Part shown: positions 18,333 to 28,797 of the stretch, piece by piece
Numbering within the stretch: position 1 is the stretch's first letter
How the letters are laid out: each line of letters opens with the position of its first letter
Assembly (NCBI GenBank): GCA_037446555.1
Contig: JBBIIK010000003.1
Coordinates: 158,888-222,887 of the forward strand
Origin: JANWVO01 sp037446555
Lineage (GTDB): Bacteria > Acidobacteriota > Terriglobia > Bryobacterales > Bryobacteraceae
Length of the DNA stretch: 64,000 bases
Reading direction: 5' to 3'
Translations under genes and position numbers: made by a program
The notes under the pieces: model-generated
Told to the model about the DNA's origin: nothing
What the model saw: only the letters and a program-made list of their open reading frames with translations
The model's database searches: none

Positions 18333-20190
18333 AACGAATCCAGTTCAGGTTGCCCAGGCCGCCGGTCCCGCCTTGCCTCGTGAGCACAACGTAGAGATCC
18401 CGGATCCCCGCCGCGCCCGTCACCGGCGCGCGCACCGTGGTCCACGCCTGCCAGCCGCCTGTCACCGGAAGCGGCACCTGAGCGACCAGCGCGCCGTCAG
18501 GAGCATCGAGGCGGAACTCGAGCGTCCCGCCCGTTCCGGCGCTCGCCACCCGGGCTTCCACTGTGTTCACGCCCCAGCCGAAGTCGATGTTCCGGAACTG
18601 CGCCCAGCTTCCTGCGGCGGCATAGCCGAGGTTGAACCCGCCGTCCTCGTCCGTGCACGGCTCCGTGCGCAGCCCGCGCAGATCAGTGTAGTTCGAAGCC
18701 AGAATGGGAGCTCCCGTGGCAGGGATCACGAACTCAGGCCGCTTCTCGCGCGGCGCGCGCGGCGCGGCAGGCGGCCCCGGCGGCTCCACCCCCTGCCGCC
18801 AGACGGCTGTCAGGCCGCTGCGTGGCGGAAGCATCAGCTCCGCCCACCGGTTGCGCCACTCCACCTGGAAACGCTGTTCTCTGGCAGTTTCGTTGTAGGC
18901 CACCAGCACGCGGCTGCGGTCGCGGTTCACGAACGCCGCCGTGATCACGCCCGGCGCGTTGGTGGAAAAGACCCGCATTGCGCCCGGCCGCACGAACTTG
19001 CTGAAGTGCCCGAGCGTGTAGTAGTCGATTGTCTTCCTTACCTCGCCGGTCTGCTCGTTCACTTCGATGAGCCCCGTACAGGTGCCGCAACCGCCGGCGT
19101 GAGGGCCCCGGTCCTGGTTCAGCGCCAGCCCCCACTTTACGAACGCGCGGGCCCAGTTCCGCATCGAGTGGATGATCGCTTCGAAGTCCGCCTTCACCTG
19201 ATCCTCGATCCACGTGCCGCCGGATGCCTCCGTCACGTATTGCCCCCGCTTCGGATCGACTTGGTGCACGGTGGTCATCGCTCCTGCGGTGCCCCCATAC
19301 CAGTGCCACGCGGTTCCTGCGATGCGGGGCGAGCCCGCCAGCACGGGATCGGAAAGGACCGCCGCCGGATAGTCCGGCCGGTCCCAGTTGTGGTCGTAGA
19401 CTAGAACCCGCACCGGCAGCCGCGCCGCGTTCAACTCCGGCAACAGGTGATTCTTCAGAAACTCGGTCTGCTCGGCCGCAGTCACGGACATCCCCGGATA
19501 ATCGTTGGGCACATAGAGCGGCTCGTTTTGCATGGAAAGGTAGTGCACCGGCACCCCCTCGGCAGCGTAAGCTTCCACGTACTTGCGGAAGTAACGCGCA
19601 AACGCCGGGTAGGCCTCTTTCCGCAACGAGCCGCCGATCATCGAACCGGTGGTCTTCATCCAGCCCGGCGCGCTCCACGGGCTGCCCATCATACGGATCT
19701 GGGGATGGATGCGCAGGGCCATCCTGAGCAACGGCAGAATGTCCTGCCGGTCGTGTTTGATCGTGAATTTCTCAAGACCGGGATCCTGCTCGCCCGGCGG
19801 CAGGTCGTCGTAGGAATAGTGAAACCGTGCCAGGTCGGATGCCCCCATCGGGTTTCGCAGGAAGCTCACGCCGATCCCCTTGCGTGGATCGAACAGCTCC
19901 TCCATCACTTGCTGTTGCTTCTCCGCCGGCACGCGCTGATGGATGAGATAGGCCGCCGAGTCCGTCATGGACGCGCCGAATCCTTCTATCTGCTGATATG
20001 AAACGCCATCGGCGACAACCACTACAGGAAGGACGGCGTTTTTCTCGGGAGACAAGCTCGCGGACGGCTGCAACGACAACAGCGCGCTTCCGTCGCCAGT
20101 GGTCAGCCAGAGTTCCAGCTGCTGCGCCACCGAACGCGGCGGGAGACACACAAACAGCGACACAATCCCGAGAAGCTTCGCGACACGCAT
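18319..20190 (-). CDS. Glycoside hydrolase family 30 with C-terminal CBM6-like domain
   Basis: A secreted 623-aa enzyme (signal VAKLLGIVSLFVCLPPRSVA). The GH30 barrel carries GFGASMTDSAAYL near residue 70, the acid/base Glu223 in MQNEPLY and the nucleophile Glu321 in VTEASGGTW. PWSAPGWMKTTG is the family signature. After the beta side-domain, a Pro/Arg linker near 495-510 leads to about 115 residues of carbohydrate-binding module type (YTDLRGLRTEPCTDEDGGFNLGYAAAGSWAQFRNIDFGWG), best matched to CBM6. GH30 members act on beta-1,6-glucan, glucosylceramide or xylan. The gene is alone on its strand here. Confidence 0.9.
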   Translation of the reverse strand: MRVAKLLGIVSLFVCLPPRSVAQQLELWLTTGDGSALLSLQPSASLSPEKNAVLPVVVVADGVSYQQIEGFGASMTDSAAYLIHQRVPAEKQQQVMEELFDPRKGIGVSFLRNPMGASDLARFHYSYDDLPPGEQDPGLEKFTIKHDRQDILPLLRMALRIHPQIRMMGSPWSAPGWMKTTGSMIGGSLRKEAYPAFARYFRKYVEAYAAEGVPVHYLSMQNEPLYVPNDYPGMSVTAAEQTEFLKNHLLPELNAARLPVRVLVYDHNWDRPDYPAAVLSDPVLAGSPRIAGTAWHWYGGTAGAMTTVHQVDPKRGQYVTEASGGTWIEDQVKADFEAIIHSMRNWARAFVKWGLALNQDRGPHAGGCGTCTGLIEVNEQTGEVRKTIDYYTLGHFSKFVRPGAMRVFSTNAPGVITAAFVNRDRSRVLVAYNETAREQRFQVEWRNRWAELMLPPRSGLTAVWRQGVEPPGPPAAPRAPREKRPEFVIPATGAPILASNYTDLRGLRTEPCTDEDGGFNLGYAAAGSWAQFRNIDFGWGVNTVEARVASAGTGGTLEFRLDAPDGALVAQVPLPVTGGWQAWTTVRAPVTGAAGIRDLYVVLTRQGGTGGLGNLNWIRFSNE

Positions 20191-20267
20191 GGCGATGCCA
20201 GACTAGCACCGCAAGAACCAGGAATCCAATCCCGCGCGCCCACAGCCGGCAGGACGACAACTGCTGA

Positions 20268-20771
20268 TTACTGGCTCGCCCGCCGAACCTCGGCCACCTT
20301 GCCGTCCACCATACGGACGCTGCCGAGCGGACGTCCCTTGACGCTGTATTCGCAGAGTTCCACCAAACGCCCGTCTTCCGGCAGCACGACCCGAAATGCG
20401 GGCTTTCCGAGCATAGTCAGCAGTTCTTCCGACGTCATCCCCGCGGTGACCTTGTCGAACTCCTCTGCCGTAGGATCCTTTTCGTTTGCCGGTTTGCTCT
20501 TTGCAGCGGGAGTCCCTGCCACCACAGAGGCAGACTGCAGAGGCACGCGGCTGGAGACAGTCCCGCCAGAACCCTTTTGCGTAGTCTCGAGAGCGCTGCC
20601 CGCTTTTTTCAAGATTGCGCCCAGACCATCGCCAAGCTTCTTTGCGGCGGGGGCTGCCGCACCCTTGGTGGCGGTCGCCGTGCCGTATTCGACCACGCCT
20701 TGGCCCGGACACGGCCACGCCATGCATGCCATCCTCAGCAGGAACATGCCTCGCAAGCAAAACGCCGTCAT
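20268..20771 (-). CDS. Unknown protein with C-terminal SmpA/BamE-like motif
   Basis: The 167-aa product has an N-terminal stretch that could be a weak signal (LRGMFLLRMACMAWPCPGQG), a low-complexity Ala/Lys/Ser/Thr middle, and a C-terminal module VTAGMTSEELLTMLGKPAFRVVLPEDGRLVELCEYS followed by GSVRMVDGKVAEV. The order helix (GMTSEELLxxLGKP) then beta hairpin with a final strand is the SmpA/OmlA (BamE) pattern. Such modules occur in many small envelope proteins. No lipobox is certain. The gene diverges from purA across about 190 bp. Confidence 0.65.
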   Translation of the reverse strand: MTAFCLRGMFLLRMACMAWPCPGQGVVEYGTATATKGAAAPAAKKLGDGLGAILKKAGSALETTQKGSGGTVSSRVPLQSASVVAGTPAAKSKPANEKDPTAEEFDKVTAGMTSEELLTMLGKPAFRVVLPEDGRLVELCEYSVKGRPLGSVRMVDGKVAEVRRASQ

Positions 20772-20962
20772 CGCGATGCCCTCCTGCGGCTATCGTAGAC
20801 CCAATTCGCCGCCGCCGCTATCGGTTTCCTGCTCAATTCTTTGCCGGAAAAGCCCGAGCGGCCGCGGTTCTCCGCTCAAGCCTGAGTCTCCAGCGGCGGA
20901 ATGAACAGCTTCCGGTGCTCGACCACCCCCTGCGCTACAATCGTTGATTCGGGCTTCCCTCC

Positions 20963-22267
20963 ATGAGCAATCTCATCGTTTTGGGCGCGCAGTGGGGCGA
21001 CGAAGGCAAGGGCAAAATCGTCGACCTGTTCGCCGAGAAATTCGATATCGTCGCCCGCTATCAGGGGGGCCACAACGCCGGCCACACCGTGCAGGTCGCT
21101 GGCCGCCGCTTCGTGCTGAAGCTGATCCCCAGCGGCATTCTGCACCCGGGCAAGCGTGCTGTCATCGGCAATGGCGTCGTCATTGATCCGCACGCGCTTC
21201 TCGAGGAGATCCGCACTCTGGAAGAGGCGGGCATCGATGTGCGCGGCAATCTCTCGATCTCCAACCGCGCCCACGTGATCTTTCCCTTTCACCGCCTGGC
21301 GGAGAAGGTCAGCGAGAACCGCCCGGACCGCGTGGCCATCGGCACTACGTCGCGCGGGATCGGGCCCTGTTATGAGGACAAGATCGGGCGCCGCGGCATC
21401 CGCGTGGCCGACCTGCTGAACCCGCAAGTCTTCGACACACTCTATCGTTATCTCTCGGAAGACAAGCGCACCATCGCGCGCGCCTTCCAACTCGACGATC
21501 AGCTCGATCTCGATGCGATCCGCGAAGAGTACAAGCGCATGAGCGAGCAGATCCGCCCGATGGTGTGCGACGCGGCGAAGCTGCTGAACGACGCGATCCG
21601 CGCGGGCAAGCGCGTGCTGTTCGAGGGCGCGCAGGGCACGATGCTCGACATCGATCACGGCACCTATCCGTTCGTGACGTCCTCTTCGGCAGCTGCGGGC
21701 GGCGCCTGTACGGGCACCGGCGTGGCTCCCACGCGCATCGACGGCATTCTCGGCGTCTCCAAGGCCTACATCACGCGCGTCGGCAGCGGGCCGTTCCCGA
21801 GCGAGGATCATGGCGAGGACGGCGACCTCATCCGCAAAGCAGGCAATGAATTCGGTTCAGTCACCGGGCGCCCGCGTCGCTGCGGCTGGTTCGATGTGCC
21901 GCTGCTGCGCTACACGGCGATGGTCAACGGCTTCGATTCGCTGATCGTCACCAAGCTCGACGTGCTCGACAGCTTCGAAAAGATCAAGGTGTGCGTCGCC
22001 TACCGCTTCCACGGCGAGACGACGATGGAGATGCCCGCGGAGAACGCGTTGCTCGAGCAGATCGAACCGGTCCATGAAGAAATCCTCGGCTGGAAGACGC
22101 CTACTTCCGGCATCACAAAGTACGAGGATCTGCCCGCCGCCGCACGCGACTACATCGCGTTTCTCGAGGAAAAGACGGGCGTCGAAGTCGGCTGCGTCTC
22201 TACTGGCCCCGACCGCAGCCAGACCATGATACGCGCCGGCTCCAGGATGGAGAAACTGCTCGCCTGA
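20963..22267 (+). CDS. purA: Adenylosuccinate synthetase PurA
   Basis: PurA makes adenylosuccinate from IMP, aspartate and GTP, the first committed step to AMP. The 434-aa sequence is full length. Landmarks are the P-loop GDEGKGK at residues 11-17, the GGHNAGHT motif, TSRGIGP, FEGAQGTMLDIDHGTYPFVTSSS and RVGSGPFPSE. The gene is monocistronic here, between an unknown reverse gene and the fusion gene on the opposite strand. Other purine genes in the window (purE, purK) are about 28 kb away. Confidence 0.97.
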   Translation: MSNLIVLGAQWGDEGKGKIVDLFAEKFDIVARYQGGHNAGHTVQVAGRRFVLKLIPSGILHPGKRAVIGNGVVIDPHALLEEIRTLEEAGIDVRGNLSISNRAHVIFPFHRLAEKVSENRPDRVAIGTTSRGIGPCYEDKIGRRGIRVADLLNPQVFDTLYRYLSEDKRTIARAFQLDDQLDLDAIREEYKRMSEQIRPMVCDAAKLLNDAIRAGKRVLFEGAQGTMLDIDHGTYPFVTSSSAAAGGACTGTGVAPTRIDGILGVSKAYITRVGSGPFPSEDHGEDGDLIRKAGNEFGSVTGRPRRCGWFDVPLLRYTAMVNGFDSLIVTKLDVLDSFEKIKVCVAYRFHGETTMEMPAENALLEQIEPVHEEILGWKTPTSGITKYEDLPAAARDYIAFLEEKTGVEVGCVSTGPDRSQTMIRAGSRMEKLLA

Positions 22268-22279
22268 GCCGCTGCGGCG

Positions 22280-25200
22280 CTACCAGCCGACCTGCACGGC
22301 GAACCGGAACGTCCGCCCCTCGTTCAGCGTATTGGTGATGGCGCCGAAGTTCGGATTCGCCAGTTCGAACCCTGGCGGAGCGAATTGTGGCGTGTTCGTC
22401 AAATTCACGGACTCGGCGCGCAAGACGACCCGCTTCGATGAATCCAGCGTCCATGTGCGGCTCAGCGCGGCGTTGACATTTGCAATGCCGCCCTTCCGGA
22501 ATGTGTTTCGCCCCAGGTTTCCGCGCGGCTCTCCGGGCTGGATGTAGGCGAAAGCGGGGTGCGGCAACCGGGCTCGCGAAGTGTCCGGATCTCCGATAGT
22601 CCGTCCAAGGATCGAAGGATCCATCAGGTGCGGGCGGTCCGCGCCATTGCCATCCACGTTTCCATATCCCGGCGCATCGCTGCCCGAAACGACGGTGAAC
22701 GGCGTGCCTTTCTTCAGCAGCACGACTCCAGTCAGCTCCCAACCGCGAAGCGCGCGCATCCGTCCGGGCGCCGCCCACGCCCCGCGCCACAACAGCGCGT
22801 GCGGCTGGTCGAAATCGCTCAGCCCCTTCATGTCGCTGCGCGTGTCGAACTCCCACTGGCTGCGCGACAGCCGCGAGTCCGCATCATACGCCGTGTTGGT
22901 GTAGGCGCTGCCCAGGTCCATCGCCTTGCTGAACCAGTAAGCCGCCTCCATGGCCAGCCCGCGACGGCGCGGCACTACCATCGACACGCGCGCCGCGTCG
23001 TAATAGCCGCGCGAACCGTTCAGCACCCAGCGCAAATCCGCGATCGAAGTGTCCGCACGCCGGTCATTGATCGTCCCCGTCGTCAGCGGAATGCCCAGCA
23101 CGGGCTGCCCGCGGTTCCTGTACCACATAAGGAGCAGCTTGTGCGAGCGGCTGCCCACGTAGCCCGCCTCGATCCGTCCCAGCCGCCCCAGTTCTCGTTC
23201 CCAGCTCGCATTGTACTGGTAGCTGTAAGGCGTAGCGAGCCGTGGATCCAGGGCATACACGTTACCCTTCACCTTCTGCGGATCCGCGCGCAGCGGGTCG
23301 AGCAAGTCCGGCGCAGGCACGGCAATCTTCACGCTCCCCGGCGGGCTGAAGCGCACCTGCGAGTAAGTTACGGGGAAGATCTCGCCGAACTGAACGCCTG
23401 CTGCGGCGCGGACGACGCCCACCGCGCGTCCCAGCCTGCGCGCCATTCCCACGGACGGCGCCCAGTTGTTCAGGTCGCTGTCGTAGGGGACGACGTTGCG
23501 CCCGTTCACTTCCCGGGGCTTTGTGGCCGCTTGCCAGCGGATGCCCCAGGTGACGTCCGTCCGCATGCCCCACCGCAGGCGCCCTCCCGCATAGGCTGCC
23601 GCTTCCCAGCTCCGGAATCCGCGGTGAATGTCGCCGATGCTGACAATGTGCTGCGAGGGCGTGCCCATGCGGAGATTCGTGATGGCATCTCTCCCGAAGT
23701 CATTGCCGAATGAAAAGTAGCCTCGGTGCGCATCCGTCTCCGCCCCATTCATCTGCCTGCGGGCGATCTCGATTCCTGCCATCCAGGAGCGCGCGCCGCT
23801 CTCCCGGCGCAGGGCGGCCGCCGCGCGGTAAACATTCATGGCGCGGTCCAAGGGAATGATGGCTTGCGGACCCAGTGTTTCCAGCCCCCCGGTGGAGATC
23901 ATTGGCCCCACCGCGTTCGGCTCCTGCACGAGCAGCGAGCCCAGCCGGTCGAACGCAGCCGTCGCCTCGATCACAGTTCGCGCGTCCTGCGTGCGCGTCC
24001 ACGTGGCCCGCGCGCGGTGGTTCTTGATGCGCGTGTCGGGGTTCTGCCCCGCCACCAGCTGAAAGGCGTCCACATCCTGCGAAGTGAAGTCGTAGACCAG
24101 CGCCACGGCATCTCGCGCGCTCATCTTCTGGTCGAGCCTTGCTCCGCCCATCCGGTGGTCAATGCTCTGTGGCGAGTTCGTGTTCAGCGCCCGCGGGTTG
24201 ATATCCGTGCGGTTGGGCGGCTCGCGGGGGTAGGCATCGAGAAACCGCTGCACCAGCGCGCGCAACGCAGGATCGGCTGCCAGCGCCGTGCGCTCGTCGG
24301 CTCCCGGCACGAGCACGTTGCCGTTCACCTGCCCGCGGATCAGCCGCAGGCTGCCATGCGCCTGCCACCACGCGTTCCGCCACGCGCGCCCGCCGGCGCG
24401 AAAACCCGCATCGTTTTCCCGTGCCGGTTTCACGTCGCCCACCTGAAAAAACGTCCGGGCCGTCGTCACGCTGTTCAGATGCGCCCAGCGCAGTTCGCCG
24501 TGAAAGTCCTTCCCTGAAGCGAGCGGCACGTGGGGCGGCGCCGGCGGAGCATTGCCGAACTCGGCGCCGAAGTAGCTCCGCTCCGGCTGGAAATCACGCA
24601 CGAGGGTCGCCGTCACCCCCAGCCTGACGTTGAGTTCCTTCAGCGCGTTGTTGTCCACCAGATTGAATTGCACGTTTTCGTTCCGGCGGCTTTCGCCGCT
24701 CTCCGCATCCGCCGCGCCCAGCAAGTTCAACTCGACGCGCCGGCGTTGCGCTTCCGCGCGCCCGTCTTCCACCGGCGGCGCAGGCAAGGCCTTCTGCACC
24801 ACCCGCATCGTTGTCACGAATTCCGCTCTTTGCCCGCCCACTTCGAAGTACAACGACTCGCGCCGGCGCGGCGCCACATCGGGCGTGGAAGCGTGCGTCA
24901 CCCGCAGCATCGCGCCCGCCGCCACCTTAACCTCAAGCACCAGCCCCGCATAGTCCACCAGCAGCACAACTTCGTTCGGGAACTCGGCCGTTCGTGCTCC
25001 CGCCCAGTGCCTCAGCGGGAACTCCGGGTCGTCGCGAAATTCCGCTGGCAGGCGCACGCGGCCTTGCACGTGCAGCGCCAGCCCGATCTTGTGCTCCCGC
25101 TGGTCCCGCGTCTCCACCTTCACACGGTCTTCCAACAAGTCCCCTGTGATGCGAAGATCGCGCTCCACCGCGGCATTCTCTCGGTATTGCGGCTGCCTCG

Positions 25201-26680
25201 CCGCCACACGCGCCAGGTCGAATGCGAGCAGTTCGCCCGGCGCCCAGCGCTGCTGTCCTTCCCCGTCGATCAGCACGACGTTGTGCGCATGTCCGCGCGT
25301 GTAGAACTCGCGGTGCAGCGGAGATCCGTAGCCGACCGTGCCTGCGTCGTGCGTGATATCGGTCGCGCCATAAGTGGCCTCCCAGTTCAGCGCCTCCGCC
25401 TGCGCGTGCGACGGGTCCAGCTGTCCGTAGTGAAAAAACAACTGCCAAGGGCCCTGCCTCAGCAGCGCCATGCGGCTGGACTCGAGGTTGCGGGACGTGA
25501 CCTCGGGTACGCTTCCGCCCCGCGCTGCATTCTCTTCCGCGGGATCGAGCAGCGTCTCCCAGCTCAGGCGCCGGCGGGCGGCTTCCATTCCGATCCAGGT
25601 TGGGAAGACGCGCCGCGCCGCCTCCAGCAATCCTTCATTGGGCCAACGCTGGAAGCCTCCCGTTGTGTCCGCTGGCATCGGCAGCCTGCCATCCGGAAAC
25701 CGCAACGCCGAAGGCGCCAGCATCAGGGTCTCCACAATTTCGGCTTCTCGCCGCAATTCGCCGAGACGGTTTTCCAGTCCCGCGTAGACCAACAGCGGCA
25801 GCACCGCCGAGACAACGTAGGAGTTGTAGCCGAAAGACTGCTCCACCCACAGGTAGTCGCTTGTGACGCCATCCGCCATCTGCCTCTTCAAACCGAAGGG
25901 CGCGTCGATCGCCCGGCGCCACAATTCCCTGTCCTTCAGGTACAACGCCGCCATCCCCATCGCGCTGCGCTGCCACACGGCGATGTTGTGCACCCGCTGG
26001 AATGTCTCGTCCAGCAGCAGCGCCATCGGGAGAAGCAGCTTCGCCGCCCATTCCTTGCGGTGATGCAGCGCGGCGCGCCCGTCCACCAGCCGGGCAGCCT
26101 CCACCAGCCTCACCAGCACGTTGGCCTCGTCGAGGCTTTGATACATCAGCCGCGCCTTGCTTTTCTCCGCCTGCTCCGGCCAGCGTTCGTAGTTCTCCGC
26201 GTAGCAATTCAGTTGACGGATCACCCAATCGGCGTAGCGGCCCTCGCCAGTGAGTCTCCACAATCGCGCTGCACGCACGATCATCTGCGTATGCCGCGAC
26301 CGGAACCCGAATACCCAGCCCCCGAACACCTTGACTGAAACGCCTGCGGGCGGCACCGGGGTCCACGGCAGGAACGCGCCGGTCTTGTCGTCGACGAAGT
26401 CGTGCCACCAGCCCGCTCGCCACTCCACGCGGTCCTTCGGATGCGCCTCCATCCACGCATCACACTCGGCGCGCTGCTCCTTCAGCCATGAGACCCACCT
26501 CAGGTCGTTTCGCACGGTCTTGCGCGCTTCGTCCCAGTCTTCCTTCGGCGTCCGCACCGGCGAGCCATCCTTCCCAAACACCTTCAGTGAAGCGAACGCT
26601 CGCGCGGGACCGGGCTTCGGAAACCTCTCCTGCGCCTGCGCCGCCGCACACAGCAGGACCGCCAGCAGCCAGAACTTCAC
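22280..26680 (-). CDS. Fusion of heparinase II/III-like lyase and Oar-type TonB-dependent barrel
   Basis: One uninterrupted 1466-codon frame joins two proteins. Residues 1-17 are a Sec signal. About 60-640 resemble polysaccharide lyases of the heparinase II/III kind: an alpha-helical toroid (RHTQMIVRAARLWRLTGEGRYADW, GYNSYVVSAVLPLL, LMLAPSALRFPDGRLPM) and then a beta region with SRMALLRQG, HAHNVVLIDG and repeated strands. From about 650 the sequence becomes an outer-membrane barrel of the Oar/carboxypeptidase-regulatory TonB receptor class (ESGESRRNENVQFNLVDNN, FFQVGDVKPARENDAGFR, AGYVGSRSHKLLL, NLTNTPQFAPPGF) ending in Trp. No regulatory domain, TonB box or full plug is seen. Start is GTG. 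Only 14 bp separate it from the divergent quinoprotein. Gene fusion or join is discussed in findings. Confidence 0.75.
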   Translation of the reverse strand: MKFWLLAVLLCAAAQAQERFPKPGPARAFASLKVFGKDGSPVRTPKEDWDEARKTVRNDLRWVSWLKEQRAECDAWMEAHPKDRVEWRAGWWHDFVDDKTGAFLPWTPVPPAGVSVKVFGGWVFGFRSRHTQMIVRAARLWRLTGEGRYADWVIRQLNCYAENYERWPEQAEKSKARLMYQSLDEANVLVRLVEAARLVDGRAALHHRKEWAAKLLLPMALLLDETFQRVHNIAVWQRSAMGMAALYLKDRELWRRAIDAPFGLKRQMADGVTSDYLWVEQSFGYNSYVVSAVLPLLVYAGLENRLGELRREAEIVETLMLAPSALRFPDGRLPMPADTTGGFQRWPNEGLLEAARRVFPTWIGMEAARRRLSWETLLDPAEENAARGGSVPEVTSRNLESSRMALLRQGPWQLFFHYGQLDPSHAQAEALNWEATYGATDITHDAGTVGYGSPLHREFYTRGHAHNVVLIDGEGQQRWAPGELLAFDLARVAARQPQYRENAAVERDLRITGDLLEDRVKVETRDQREHKIGLALHVQGRVRLPAEFRDDPEFPLRHWAGARTAEFPNEVVLLVDYAGLVLEVKVAAGAMLRVTHASTPDVAPRRRESLYFEVGGQRAEFVTTMRVVQKALPAPPVEDGRAEAQRRRVELNLLGAADAESGESRRNENVQFNLVDNNALKELNVRLGVTATLVRDFQPERSYFGAEFGNAPPAPPHVPLASGKDFHGELRWAHLNSVTTARTFFQVGDVKPARENDAGFRAGGRAWRNAWWQAHGSLRLIRGQVNGNVLVPGADERTALAADPALRALVQRFLDAYPREPPNRTDINPRALNTNSPQSIDHRMGGARLDQKMSARDAVALVYDFTSQDVDAFQLVAGQNPDTRIKNHRARATWTRTQDARTVIEATAAFDRLGSLLVQEPNAVGPMISTGGLETLGPQAIIPLDRAMNVYRAAAALRRESGARSWMAGIEIARRQMNGAETDAHRGYFSFGNDFGRDAITNLRMGTPSQHIVSIGDIHRGFRSWEAAAYAGGRLRWGMRTDVTWGIRWQAATKPREVNGRNVVPYDSDLNNWAPSVGMARRLGRAVGVVRAAAGVQFGEIFPVTYSQVRFSPPGSVKIAVPAPDLLDPLRADPQKVKGNVYALDPRLATPYSYQYNASWERELGRLGRIEAGYVGSRSHKLLLMWYRNRGQPVLGIPLTTGTINDRRADTSIADLRWVLNGSRGYYDAARVSMVVPRRRGLAMEAAYWFSKAMDLGSAYTNTAYDADSRLSRSQWEFDTRSDMKGLSDFDQPHALLWRGAWAAPGRMRALRGWELTGVVLLKKGTPFTVVSGSDAPGYGNVDGNGADRPHLMDPSILGRTIGDPDTSRARLPHPAFAYIQPGEPRGNLGRNTFRKGGIANVNAALSRTWTLDSSKRVVLRAESVNLTNTPQFAPPGFELANPNFGAITNTLNEGRTFRFAVQVGW

Positions 26681-26694
26681 AACCGCAGTCTATA

Positions 26695-28791
<2,097 letters not shown>

Positions 28792-28797
28792 GCGCGG

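Noticed and set aside
24530..26338. 602-codon forward frame opposite the fusion gene
   Set aside because: Antisense to conserved lyase and barrel motifs; no domain pattern of its own.
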